DNA of 9,855 bases from Candidatus Zixiibacteriota bacterium (GCA_029933635.1 JAOZNS010000091.1:1-9855); one strand, 5' to 3'. Counted from the stretch's first letter, positions 1 through 6,727 are shown. Notes: generated by a model not told the origin, from the letters alone. Program-made: numbers and translations.

Positions 1-674
1 ACAATCACCTCTGGCACGGTGGACATTCCTACCACATCGGCTCCAATCAGTCGCAGGAATCTGTATTCAGCTGCGGTCTCCAGATTGGGACCGGCAACCG
101 CCACATAGACGCCTTTTTGCAATTTTATTCCCAGATTCAAAGCCACATTCTCCGCCAAAGCAATCAGCTCCGGATCGTAACAACAACACATATCCGGAAA
201 TCGAGGTCCCAAACTTTCATCGTTAGGACCAAAAAGAGGATTTGACCCTAAAAGGTTGATGTGGTCTGAGATGACAACTATATCCCCGGCTTTAAACAGT
301 GGGTTCAATCCTCCACAGGCGTTAGAAGCCACCAAGGTATTTGCTCCCAAAGCCTTCATTACCCTCACCGGAAAGGTGACCTGCTTTAAATCATAACCCT
401 CATAAAAGTGAAATCGGCCCTGCATGGCAACTACATTCTTTCCAGAAAGCTCACCGAAGATAAGTCTTCCTGCATGGCTTTCCACCGTGGAGATGGGGAA
501 GTGAGGAATATCCTCGTAGGATATCTTCGCCTCAGCACTGATCCCATCAGCCAAAGATCCCAATCCCGTTCCCAGAATGATGCCGATCTTGGGCCCAAAT
601 TTAGTTTTGCTTCGGATAAACTGGGTAGCCTCATTTATCATCTCTTTAAGCGTCTTTGAATTCTTTGGTTCCAT
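1..674 (-). CDS. Purine nucleoside phosphorylase, C-terminus cut by window edge
   Basis: This gene encodes a cytoplasmic enzyme that splits purine (deoxy)nucleosides with phosphate into free base plus (deoxy)ribose-1-phosphate, in purine salvage. The minus strand is open from an ATG at 674 to the left edge, giving 224 codons; the family is about 270-290 residues, so roughly the last fifth is missing. Motifs of the trimeric PNP family (PunA/XapA type) appear in order: phosphate loop GTGLGS (35-40), HAGR (67-70), RFHFYEGY (87-94), SNACGG (118-123), the base-binding GPNLETAAE (195-203, Glu199) and GMSTVPEV (216-223). The Asn that contacts the base lies beyond the edge. Oddities are Thr36 where Ser is usual in the phosphate loop, and three consecutive Cys at 163-165. 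An in-frame stop lies just upstream of the ATG. The Shine-Dalgarno is poor, so Met12 is a possible alternative start. Identity is confident; the exact substrate preference is not known. Confidence 0.95.
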   Translation of the reverse strand, partial: MEPKNSKTLKEMINEATQFIRSKTKFGPKIGIILGTGLGSLADGISAEAKISYEDIPHFPISTVESHAGRLIFGELSGKNVVAMQGRFHFYEGYDLKQVTFPVRVMKALGANTLVASNACGGLNPLFKAGDIVVISDHINLLGSNPLFGPNDESLGPRFPDMCCCYDPELIALAENVALNLGIKLQKGVYVAVAGPNLETAAEYRFLRLIGADVVGMSTVPEVI

Positions 675-977
675 TTTAACGACCCATGCATAAATTTTTC
701 TTATTAATTTCAGCTTTCGATCAAATCATCCAAATTGGACCAACGCCGACCTGCCCATCTGGGCAATTGAATGTGGACTTAACCTGCTCAAGTTCTCAAT
801 TATACGATTGATTTCCTTTTCCCATTGAATCCAAAAGTTTCGGGTAATTCACCTTCGTCGGAGAATACATTCATTCTTGCGCTAATCTAAATTTGCTATT
901 TCTTTTTGGTAAATTCAACCCACAATTTTTGACTTAATTATCGGCAAGGATATCAAAAGATTATCCCTTTGGAGCAA
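675..977. other. Gap between purine nucleoside phosphorylase and yggT
   Basis: This AT-rich stretch of about 300 bases has no gene with a convincing start. It holds a small hairpin, TGCCC-ATCT-GGGCA (752-765), and a 40-codon minus-strand reading stretch (726-848) without an initiation codon, listed separately. I could not identify a strong terminator for yggT or a near-consensus promoter for the phosphorylase. Confidence 0.6.
726..848 (-). pseudogene. Possible start-less remnant of a small gene (40 codons)
   Basis: The stretch between two in-frame stops reads as 40 residues with protein-like composition, for example WIQWEKEINRIIENLSRL followed by SPHSIAQMGRSALVQFG. No ATG or GTG lies near its beginning; the only near options are an internal TTG and ATG. 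A nearby ATG (MNVFSDEG) lies upstream in a different frame, so a frameshift could have split a short gene. I do not recognise a family. It could equally be chance, because open stretches of this length are common. Confidence 0.2.
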
Positions 978-1298
978 TTATTTTAGTTGAGAACTTAGAT
1001 CATACAACATGGATACCAGAAAATATTTAATGAAAAGAAATCCAAAAATAGCAATTATCGGAGAAAGATCCAATCCCACTCCCTCACCCAAAGGCAGAGC
1101 TTTTCTGATTCGCGAAAGAACCGGGTCAGTGACTTTGGTCAAAAAGACCACCCCCGGATTGTAAGGATTGGGATTAAACCAAGAGAGAAGAGCACGAATG
1201 ATGATTACGATCACGTAAAGATTTATTGCCAGATCCAAAAGCTTGGAAATTGCGAAGACGAAATTACCTAACACGAAAAACTCCTTTTTGGTGCTCAT
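978..1298 (-). CDS. yggT: YggT family membrane protein
   Basis: This is a small integral membrane protein of 106 residues with two hydrophobic segments (about 14-40 and 78-100). They are joined by a polar stretch carrying the family signature TDPVLSRIRKALP (about 57-69), followed by GLDLSPIIA at the start of the second segment. In plants and cyanobacteria the family takes part in cytochrome b6 assembly and membrane organisation; in other bacteria it has been linked to osmotic tolerance and cell division, but its biochemical role is not settled. The start codon overlaps the yggS stop as ATGA, so the two are translationally coupled. The yggS-yggT pairing is conserved widely, often with proC between them; proC is absent here. 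The family call is confident and the function is open. Confidence 0.9.
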   Translation of the reverse strand: MSTKKEFFVLGNFVFAISKLLDLAINLYVIVIIIRALLSWFNPNPYNPGVVFLTKVTDPVLSRIRKALPLGEGVGLDLSPIIAIFGFLFIKYFLVSMLYDLSSQLK

Positions 1299-1984
1299 CC
1301 TCTGGGTCCAAATATCCCGGTCCCTATCCTGACCATGTTGGAGCCTTCCTCTATGGCCACCTCAAAGTCGTTGGTCATCCCCATGGAAAGAAACTTCATT
1401 TCCACGTTGGGTAGGTTTGCCGACTTTATCTTTTCAAAAAGTTTTTTCAATTTCTTAAAACATGGACGGACCTCCTCTGGATTCTCAGAGAAAAGCCCTA
1501 CGGTCATCAGACCTTTGATCTTGATGCCTTCCAATTTCGAGATGGTTTCAATAAAGGGTAAAGCTTTATCGGGATGGACCCCAAACTTGGTTTCCTCGCC
1601 GGAGGTATTTACCTCAACCAGGATTTCCATCGCCTTCCCCAGATCTTTAGCCCTTCTGGAGATCTCTTGGGCGATGCGTTCCCTATCCACCGATTGAATG
1701 AAGTCAAAAAGTTGAACCGCTTTTTTGGCTTTGTTGGTTTGAAGATGCCCCACTAAGTGTTTTTCCACCCTTTCGGTTATCAGTTTGAACTTTTCCTCTG
1801 CCTCCTGCACCCGATTTTCACCGATGCTTCGAATCCCGCTCCGAATCGCCTCGTTTACCCTTTCTGCATCTACGGTTTTGGTGACCGCTACGAGCTTAAC
1901 CTCATCTGCTCCCCTTCTGCCTCTTTCTGCCGCCTTCTGTATTCGAGAGCAGATGTCCTTGATGTTTTCTGCTATCTCCGACAT
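1295..1984 (-). CDS. yggS: YggS/PROSC family pyridoxal phosphate homeostasis protein
   Basis: The product is a cytoplasmic PLP-binding protein with the alanine-racemase-like TIM-barrel fold. It buffers free pyridoxal 5'-phosphate and affects amino acid and keto acid balance; no catalytic activity is established for the family. Visible motifs are VAVTKTV with the PLP lysine, SIGENRVQEAEEK, HLVGHLQTNKAKK, SVDRERIA, VEVNTSGEETKFG, GLMTVG and FLSMGMTNDFEVAIEEGSN, ending with VRIGTGIFGPRG. I place the start at the ATG at 1984 rather than the upstream TTG at 2008. This puts the PLP lysine at residue 36, as in E. coli YggS, and gives 229 residues, a normal length. An AAGG sequence lies too close to the TTG to serve it well. 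The gene follows mtaB and overlaps yggT. Confidence 0.93.
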   Translation of the reverse strand: MSEIAENIKDICSRIQKAAERGRRGADEVKLVAVTKTVDAERVNEAIRSGIRSIGENRVQEAEEKFKLITERVEKHLVGHLQTNKAKKAVQLFDFIQSVDRERIAQEISRRAKDLGKAMEILVEVNTSGEETKFGVHPDKALPFIETISKLEGIKIKGLMTVGLFSENPEEVRPCFKKLKKLFEKIKSANLPNVEMKFLSMGMTNDFEVAIEEGSNMVRIGTGIFGPRG

Positions 1985-2048
1985 TTCATCTTTGCCATAT
2001 AATATCAACTACCTTTAAAAAAGCAACAACTTTCTCGTCTTATTTTGG

Positions 2049-2072
2049 ATGCTGAAGTTGCCAACTTCGCAT
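2049..2072. other. Inverted repeat between mtaB and yggS
   Basis: The arms ATGC-T-GAAGTT and AACTTC-GCAT flank a GCC loop, giving a 10-base-pair stem with one bulged T. It sits in the roughly 110-base gap downstream of mtaB. No T-run follows directly on the minus strand, so it is not a standard intrinsic terminator. It might be an mRNA-processing or stabilising hairpin, or a copy of a dispersed repeat. Confidence 0.4.
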
Positions 2073-2098
2073 TTAGATCGAGAGGAAATAACTCCAAA

Positions 2099-3388
2099 TT
2101 AGGTTTCATTCATCTGTGGTTTTCGTATCAGTTCGGTACTTTCTTGAGCAGTGATGTAAACAGGGATGATCCTATTTTTCAACGAATCCTCACCCTGTAA
2201 AAGCACACGGATATAATTATCCGAAAGACCGGTCAGCATAGCTGTTTTTCTGTCCCTTCGATTCTCGATCAACACCTTCAGCTTCCTCCCCACGAAGCGA
2301 CCAATATATCCTTTCCATTTTTCGCTCCCCAAAGAATGTAAAATTTTGCTTCTTTTATGAATCACCTGAGGAGGGACTTTATCTGGCATGGTTGAAGCCC
2401 CGGTGCCTTTTCTATCAGAGTAGCTGAATACATGAAGATAATTTACAGGAGCTGAAGAAATAAATTGACAGGTATTTTCAAATTGGAGGTCGGTCTCGCC
2501 CGGGAAACCCACGATGACATCCGCGCCGATCAATATATCCGGGATGTTGTAACTTATTTTACCTACAAGTTCTTGATATTCCTTGGTGCAATAATCCCTT
2601 TTCATTCTTGAAAGGACCAAATCATCACCGCTCTGCAGAGGAATATGAAGGTGTCTGCAAATCCGATCGGATTGAGAAATAAGATCTATCAATTCATCTG
2701 AGAATTCTTTGGGATCGATGGAGCTATATCTGATCCTTTCTACCCTGGTCTGCTCCAAAATTCCTTTGGAAAGCTTAACTAAGTCCAAGCCGTCCCTGTT
2801 ATACCTTCCAATGTGCACTCCAGTCAGCACGATCTCCTTATATCCATTTTTGACCAAATCGTTGATTTCTGAGATGACCTCGTTTGCATCCCTGCTTCTT
2901 TCTTTTCCTCTGGCCAAAGGAACCACGCAGAAGGAGCAGTTTTTTTCACATCCGTCCTGAATTTTTACCAGGGCCCGCGTATGTTTTGCCAATCCCTTAA
3001 CCCTGAAGCCAAAGAACCGATGGTCCAGCTCCTTTTCCCTTATCTTCTTACCTAACATCTCGGCTATCAGGTAAGGGGCCTTTCCCTTCTCCTCCTGCTT
3101 GATCACCAGGCTTACTCCGGGCAAGGTTTTTAGAAGTTTCCTCTCCAATTGAGCATAACATCCGGTGACCACGATTTTTGCATCCGGCGATCTTCTTTTA
3201 GCCCGATAGATAGCCTGGCGTGAGCTGTAGTCGCTTTCTTTGGTGACGGTGCATGTATTGATCACATAAACATCCGCCCGATCCCTGAAGTCCACCCGCT
3301 TGAAACCAAAAGCTTTCAACTTCTCTGCGATGGCTTCGGTTTCATATTGATTGACCTTACAGCCTATGGTTAGTAATGCTATTTTCAT
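2099..3388 (-). CDS. mtaB: MtaB-type tRNA (t6A37) methylthiotransferase, radical SAM
   Basis: This radical-SAM enzyme adds a methylthio group to N6-threonylcarbamoyladenosine at position 37 of tRNAs reading ANN codons (ms2t6A). The 429-residue length is typical. The N-terminal UPF0004 domain supplies three cluster cysteines: Cys10 (TIGCKVNQYE), Cys46 (INTCTV) and Cys77 (VTGCYAQ). The radical-SAM cluster is CEKNCSFC (147-154, CX3CX2C), followed by VVPLARGKERSR and the LTGVHIGRY motif that points to MtaB rather than MiaB or RimO. HIPLQSGDD (248-256) and VGFPGET (293-299) complete the core. A TRAM RNA-binding domain occupies about 365-425. The ATG at 3388 has a good GAGG Shine-Dalgarno five bases upstream. 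The gene probably heads the mtaB-yggS-yggT group and is divergent from the aminotransferase. Confidence 0.95.
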   Translation of the reverse strand: MKIALLTIGCKVNQYETEAIAEKLKAFGFKRVDFRDRADVYVINTCTVTKESDYSSRQAIYRAKRRSPDAKIVVTGCYAQLERKLLKTLPGVSLVIKQEEKGKAPYLIAEMLGKKIREKELDHRFFGFRVKGLAKHTRALVKIQDGCEKNCSFCVVPLARGKERSRDANEVISEINDLVKNGYKEIVLTGVHIGRYNRDGLDLVKLSKGILEQTRVERIRYSSIDPKEFSDELIDLISQSDRICRHLHIPLQSGDDLVLSRMKRDYCTKEYQELVGKISYNIPDILIGADVIVGFPGETDLQFENTCQFISSAPVNYLHVFSYSDRKGTGASTMPDKVPPQVIHKRSKILHSLGSEKWKGYIGRFVGRKLKVLIENRRDRKTAMLTGLSDNYIRVLLQGEDSLKNRIIPVYITAQESTELIRKPQMNET

Positions 3389-3470
3389 CTAATCCTCTTT
3401 TTCATGTTCTCTTTTGCAATAGTGATACGATGGATGAGAAAAAGAAAGTAAATCTTGCTTCTGCGGTAGT

Positions 3471-3498
3471 GGCTGGCTCCTCCAGCCCGTTTTTGTTT
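3471..3498 (+). terminator. Orphan intrinsic terminator-like hairpin in divergent intergenic region
   Basis: A perfect GC-rich stem GGCTGG-CTCCT-CCAGCC (3471-3487) is followed, two bases later, by TTTTTGTTT (3490-3498) on the plus strand. It has the form of a rho-independent terminator, yet no plus-strand gene precedes it; the opposite strand is the mtaB leader. It may end a short unannotated plus-strand RNA starting near 3400-3440, or stop antisense transcription. In the mtaB mRNA the same hairpin lacks a U-run. Confidence 0.45.
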
Positions 3499-3554
3499 CT
3501 CTCTTCTCCTCAACCGACCGGATAAATCCGACTCATGCGTTTTTTGCTTTTCCG

Positions 3555-3583
3555 TTGACAGATTCAGTTTCCGAATATATTAT
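3555..3583 (+). promoter_or_regulatory. Sigma-70-type promoter for the aminotransferase gene
   Basis: A perfect -35 box TTGACA (3555-3560) is separated by exactly 17 bases from a -10 box TATTAT (3578-3583), which matches five of six consensus positions. Transcription would start near 3590, leaving a leader of about 45 bases before the TTG start at 3637. Confidence 0.7.
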
Positions 3584-3636
3584 TCAATCAAGCACGTTCA
3601 TTTGCCGATTAACCTTATAAAAAGAGAGAAGCGCAG

Positions 3637-4809
3637 TTGGATATAGAAAGCAAAATCTCCTTTCGTTTGAAAAACTTGGGGGAATATGTATTCTTTGGGG
3701 TGGCTGAGGCTAAAAAGCAAGCCTTGAATTCGGGAAAAGATGTAATTGACCTGGGAGGAGGGAACCCAGATTTAGCTCCCCACCCCAAAATTGTGGAGAC
3801 GCTCAAAAAGGAGGCGGACGATCCAGAAAACCATAGGCATCCAGTCTATGAGGGATTGCCTGAATTAAGAAAGGCTGTTGCCCGTTGGATGAAGAGAAGG
3901 TTTGATGTCGACCCAGATCCAGATTCCGAGGTTTTGATCCTTTTAGGTTCCAAGGAGGGACTGGCTCTTGTAAGCTGGGCGTTTTTAGACCCAAGAGACG
4001 TTGCACTGGTTCCTGACCCGGCTTATCCGCCGTTTAAAAGAGGTGTGATGCTGGCCGGGGGCAAGCCTGTCCTTGTGCCACTTCTGAAAAAAAACCGATG
4101 GCTTCCGGATTTTGACGAAATAAAAAGGGAGGATGTATCTGAAGCTAAGCTTTTGTTTTTGAATTATCCCAACAATCCCACAGGGGCTTTAGCGGATAGG
4201 GAGTTCTTGCAAAGGGCGGTTGATTTTGCTAAGGAGAATGAGATCATCATCTGTCAGGACATGGCTTATTCAGAGATAACCTTTGATGGAATCAAATCTG
4301 AAAGCATACTCACCGTCGATGGAGCGAAAGATTGCTCTCTGGAGTTTTTTTCATTCTCCAAAACTTTCGGCATGACCGGATGGAGATTGGGCTTCGTGGT
4401 GGGGAACAAAAAATTAATAGATGCTCTAAAACAGGTGGAGGTCAACGTGCATTCTGGCGCCTTCCATCTCCTCCAAAAAGCTGCCTGTGTGGCCCTTTCT
4501 CTTGAAGAGAAAGAGATAGATGTGGCTCGTCTGACGTATCAACAAAGGAGGGACATCTTGGTTAAGGGTCTGAAAGAGTTGGGATGGGAGGTGGAGGCTC
4601 CGAAAGGTGGCATATTCGTCTGGGCCAAGATCCCTTACAGGATGGATTCAAAAAATATGGCAAACCTGCTCATCGAAAAGGCAGGTGTGGTGACGACTCC
4701 GGGAGTGGGACTTGGTCCCTCCGGCGAGGGATATCTCCGGTTTTCATTAATTGTGGATGAGGTAAGGTTGAAGAAGGTGGTTGATCGGTTGAAATCGCTT
4801 AAGTTATGA
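3637..4809 (+). CDS. PLP-dependent class I/II aminotransferase, LL-diaminopimelate aminotransferase (DapL)-like
   Basis: This is a fold-type I PLP aminotransferase of 390 residues. Family hallmarks are VIDLGGGNPDL (37-46), ENHRHPVYEGLPELR (64-78), LGSKEGLA (103-110), NYPNNPTG (176-183, with PLP-contacting Asn180), QDMAYSEI (207-214, with Asp208 and Tyr211), the Schiff-base lysine Lys242 in SFSKTFGMTGWRLG, and substrate-carboxylate Arg368 in YLRFS. The pattern closely resembles the DapL group of deltaproteobacteria and methanogens, which converts tetrahydrodipicolinate directly to LL-diaminopimelate for lysine and peptidoglycan synthesis. A related alanine or aromatic aminotransferase role cannot be excluded by eye. 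The TTG at 3637 is the only reasonable start before an in-frame stop; AGAGAG lies about 8 bases upstream, and the N-terminus aligns with family starts. It has its own strong promoter. Confidence 0.9.
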   Translation: MDIESKISFRLKNLGEYVFFGVAEAKKQALNSGKDVIDLGGGNPDLAPHPKIVETLKKEADDPENHRHPVYEGLPELRKAVARWMKRRFDVDPDPDSEVLILLGSKEGLALVSWAFLDPRDVALVPDPAYPPFKRGVMLAGGKPVLVPLLKKNRWLPDFDEIKREDVSEAKLLFLNYPNNPTGALADREFLQRAVDFAKENEIIICQDMAYSEITFDGIKSESILTVDGAKDCSLEFFSFSKTFGMTGWRLGFVVGNKKLIDALKQVEVNVHSGAFHLLQKAACVALSLEEKEIDVARLTYQQRRDILVKGLKELGWEVEAPKGGIFVWAKIPYRMDSKNMANLLIEKAGVVTTPGVGLGPSGEGYLRFSLIVDEVRLKKVVDRLKSLKL

Positions 4810-4813
4810 GAAA

Positions 4814-4852
4814 GATTTTCGAACAAGATGATTCATCAAATCCGTTTTTTTT
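4814..4852 (+). terminator. Weak terminator after the aminotransferase gene
   Basis: GATTT (4814-4818) can pair with AAATC (4838-4842), with a small inner GATG/CATC stem. A run of eight T residues follows at 4845-4852. The T-run is convincing and the stem is weak, so some read-through into the lipoprotein gene is likely. Confidence 0.35.
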
Positions 4853-4864
4853 CTTTGTCTTCTG

Positions 4865-4897
4865 GGTTGGATGAATCCAACCTTAAACCTAATTAGG
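4865..4897 (+). promoter_or_regulatory. Hairpin and palindrome in the lipoprotein gene leader
   Basis: GGTTGGAT and ATCCAACC (4865-4882) form a perfect eight-base inverted repeat around GA. Five bases later lies the perfect palindrome CCTAATTAGG (4888-4897), just before the GGGAGGG ribosome-binding site. The first could be an RNA hairpin and the second an operator for a dimeric regulator. The regulatory role is inferred from position only. Confidence 0.35.
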
Positions 4898-4918
4898 AGT
4901 AATCAGGGAGGGCTTAAG

Positions 4919-5680
4919 ATGAGCCATCTTTTAAATGAGAAAAAAAGGCTAATTTTTCTTTTGTTGGGGTTATTGCTTCTTTCTTGTGGAGGGAAGGTGA
5001 CCACACGAACTCCTTCAACCGAATATAAATTCACCATAAATGGAGTGGTCGTCAAAGACTTAAACTTAAACAAAGACGTGGCTTCTTTCACCATCTGGCG
5101 GGATTCCGATCCTTTTGACGGTGCACTGGTCCAAGTGGGCTTCGATACTGTGAAAAATCAAGGAAATGGGAATTACTATAAGGAAGGATCCGAACTCTTC
5201 GATTTTGGGCAAAACATCTCCATCATAATTTCCAGCGCCCAAGATGATTTCAGTCTGGCAACTTCGATCGTCATACCGGGATTTTTTTCTATTGTTGAAC
5301 TACCTGCTAACGATACTTTAAATACGGGAGGACATAGCGTAGCCGTAACTTGGAATCCATCGGACAAAGCATCTGGATATTTTCTGAGCGTGATCAATCC
5401 AGACGTCGCTTTAGGGTTGGTTGGATACACCGTGCGAGATGAGAATAAAGATAGGGCAGAAAACATACCCCCGGACGCATTCAGGACTAAGCAGGACAGC
5501 CTGGTTCAAGGAATCTATGAGGTTTACGTGATCGCATACTATAAAACCTTTCTTGAATATCTGGAAATGCCGTTTGATTTGCCGGAGGGGCTTCCCACAA
5601 ATAACATAGAAGGGGCAGATGGAACCATTGGGGCAGGAGTGGTCGCACAAAAGAAATACATAAGGGTTGTAGCGGAGTAG
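4919..5680 (+). CDS. Predicted lipoprotein of unknown function
   Basis: I do not recognise this 253-residue protein. It opens with a lipoprotein signal peptide: a basic start (NEKKR), a leucine-rich core and the lipobox LLSC at 20-23, so Cys23 would be lipidated after cleavage. Gly at +2 gives no inner-membrane retention signal, so an outer-membrane location is plausible. The mature part is rich in beta-strand-like alternation and includes HSVAVTWNPSDKASGYFLSV, which reads like a fibronectin type III or Ig-like strand pair; this is a guess about fold. I chose the ATG at 4919 over the upstream in-frame ATG at 4871 because GGGAGGG lies six bases before it and the signal peptide then starts normally. 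The next gene starts 30 bases downstream, suggesting an operon. Confidence 0.85.
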   Translation: MSHLLNEKKRLIFLLLGLLLLSCGGKVTTRTPSTEYKFTINGVVVKDLNLNKDVASFTIWRDSDPFDGALVQVGFDTVKNQGNGNYYKEGSELFDFGQNISIIISSAQDDFSLATSIVIPGFFSIVELPANDTLNTGGHSVAVTWNPSDKASGYFLSVINPDVALGLVGYTVRDENKDRAENIPPDAFRTKQDSLVQGIYEVYVIAYYKTFLEYLEMPFDLPEGLPTNNIEGADGTIGAGVVAQKKYIRVVAE

Positions 5681-5710
5681 AAAAGGGATCCTTTGCCGAG
5701 AGAAAAAAGT

Positions 5711-6043
5711 ATGCCTTTTTGTCCTAATTGCAGAGCTGAATACCAGGAGGGTTTGAAGAAATGCCCTGACTGTGAGGCGGATTTGGTGGATGAATTACAG
5801 GAGCAGTCTCCCCAAAGCATAAATTATGTCCTTTTGAGAACCCTTCCTTCTCGGCTGTATGCTGAGATGCTTCAGGAGGCGTTGAAAAAGGAAGGCATTC
5901 CATCCATAATAAAAAGCGATGATATTGCCATCACCTTTCCAAGCTATGGCACAACTTCCGCGGTCCCGGTAAGTATCTGGGTGCCCAAAGAGGATGTAAA
6001 AAGAAGCGAGCAAATTGCAAACCAGATGATGGATCATATCTAA
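5711..6043 (+). CDS. Small zinc-ribbon protein with DUF2007-like domain
   Basis: This 110-residue protein begins with a zinc ribbon, CPNC (4-7) and CPDC (18-21), whose four cysteines should bind one zinc. The rest (about 38-105) resembles the DUF2007 'putative signal transducing' domain: LLRTLPSRLYAEMLQEALKK is a helix that typically opens it, followed by a GIPSIIKSDD strand and a C-terminal VSIWVPKEDVKRSEQI segment. The domain has no established biochemical function. The ATG at 5711 is preferred to the TTG at 5693 because MPFCPNC is the usual beginning of such proteins and a GAGAG purine run precedes it. It is probably co-transcribed with the lipoprotein gene. Confidence 0.85.
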   Translation: MPFCPNCRAEYQEGLKKCPDCEADLVDELQEQSPQSINYVLLRTLPSRLYAEMLQEALKKEGIPSIIKSDDIAITFPSYGTTSAVPVSIWVPKEDVKRSEQIANQMMDHI

Positions 6044-6082
6044 ACCAAAACTATGTGGCAGATAAGCTCATTCTGCTAAGTC

Positions 6083-6110
6083 GAGAAGGAGAAGAAAGCC
6101 TTTTCCTCTC
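6083..6110. terminator. Imperfect hairpin between convergent operons
   Basis: GAGA.GGAGA and TTTTCCTCTC can pair with one mismatch and two G-U pairs between the convergent zinc-ribbon and archaemetzincin genes. Neither strand shows a clean T-run directly after the stem, so this is only a candidate bidirectional terminator. Confidence 0.2.
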
Positions 6111-6182
6111 AAACTTGACATTATCGCTTCTTGCATTTTCAATTTTTTGCTTTCCGTTTTTGCATGTACAAGATAGTTCAGC

Positions 6183-6725
6183 TCAAAAGGGGTCTTGCCG
6201 ATTTTTTTTCTGAAGCAAAATAGAGCAGGCGTTGCAGAAATGTTTTGACTTTAAGTCGATCTCTTCAGCATAAGTGTAGGAGTGCATCACGCACTCTGGC
6301 TCCCGACAGTGAACTAAGCCAAAGGTGTGGGCCAGCTCATGAACAGCCTCCTTTTCCAAACGCTCTTTCATCTTCTCCGGGTTCTTAGGCAAGCCATATA
6401 GCTCGTCCCTTAAACGATAGGAGGAGACCACAGCTGCCTTTCCCTCCAGTTGAGCCTCACCAAACACGAAGGTTAGCACCGGAACATATAAGTCGACCGT
6501 GGTAACTCCCAGTATCTTGCACTCCTCTTCAGGAGCTTTCTGAAGTAGCTTGGACAAAATCCAAGTGGAGTTATATTGATTCCTAACTGGATCGTATCCT
6601 TCCTTCAAGGGAAAGGAATCATGGGAAAAAAATACAGGTATTTTAAAAACCTGAGAGATGGTTGATGATAGGTGCATCAAGAGTTTGTTATAGGGAAAAC
6701 GGAGAGGGAGGATATATATCTTCAC
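6183..6725 (-). CDS. amzA: Archaemetzincin-type zinc metalloprotease
   Basis: This 180-residue protein is a predicted metzincin-clan zinc peptidase. The signature is complete: HELAHTFGLVHC (129-140) supplies zinc ligands His129, His133 and His139 and catalytic Glu130. Cys140, Cys145, Met147 and the CNAC pair (Cys164, Cys167) complete the archaemetzincin pattern HEXXHXXGX3CX4CXMX17CXXC, in which four cysteines bind a second structural zinc. There is no signal peptide, so it is probably cytoplasmic. The family is common in archaea and vertebrates and patchy in bacteria; natural substrates are unknown. The start is GTG at 6725, two bases after the response-regulator stop, giving the family-like N-terminus MKIYILPL. 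The Shine-Dalgarno is weak, so translation probably depends on coupling. It is the last gene of the sensor-kinase operon. Confidence 0.93.
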   Translation of the reverse strand: MKIYILPLRFPYNKLLMHLSSTISQVFKIPVFFSHDSFPLKEGYDPVRNQYNSTWILSKLLQKAPEEECKILGVTTVDLYVPVLTFVFGEAQLEGKAAVVSSYRLRDELYGLPKNPEKMKERLEKEAVHELAHTFGLVHCREPECVMHSYTYAEEIDLKSKHFCNACSILLQKKNRQDPF

Positions 6726-6727
6726 GT

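Noticed and set aside
408..659. Open reading frames on both strands inside the left-edge phosphorylase region
   Set aside because: The continuous minus-strand frame through 1-674 carries complete phosphorylase motifs; the others are out-of-frame shadows without family features.
1985..2008. Upstream TTG start for yggS adding eight residues
   Set aside because: The ATG at 1984 puts the PLP lysine at residue 36, as in E. coli YggS, and the purine-rich site is too close to the TTG.
3430..3525. 31-codon plus-strand ATG reading frame over the orphan terminator
   Set aside because: There is no ribosome-binding site, the composition is not persuasive, and the frame runs through a terminator-like hairpin.
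4871..4918. Upstream ATG for the lipoprotein gene
   Set aside because: It lacks a ribosome-binding site, lies inside the inverted repeat, and would put sixteen atypical residues before a normal signal peptide; the ATG at 4919 has a near-ideal GGGAGGG.
6044..6182. GCAGA/TCTGC inverted repeat (from about 6058) as a terminator of the zinc-ribbon gene
   Set aside because: It has only five base pairs around a nine-base loop and no following T-run.
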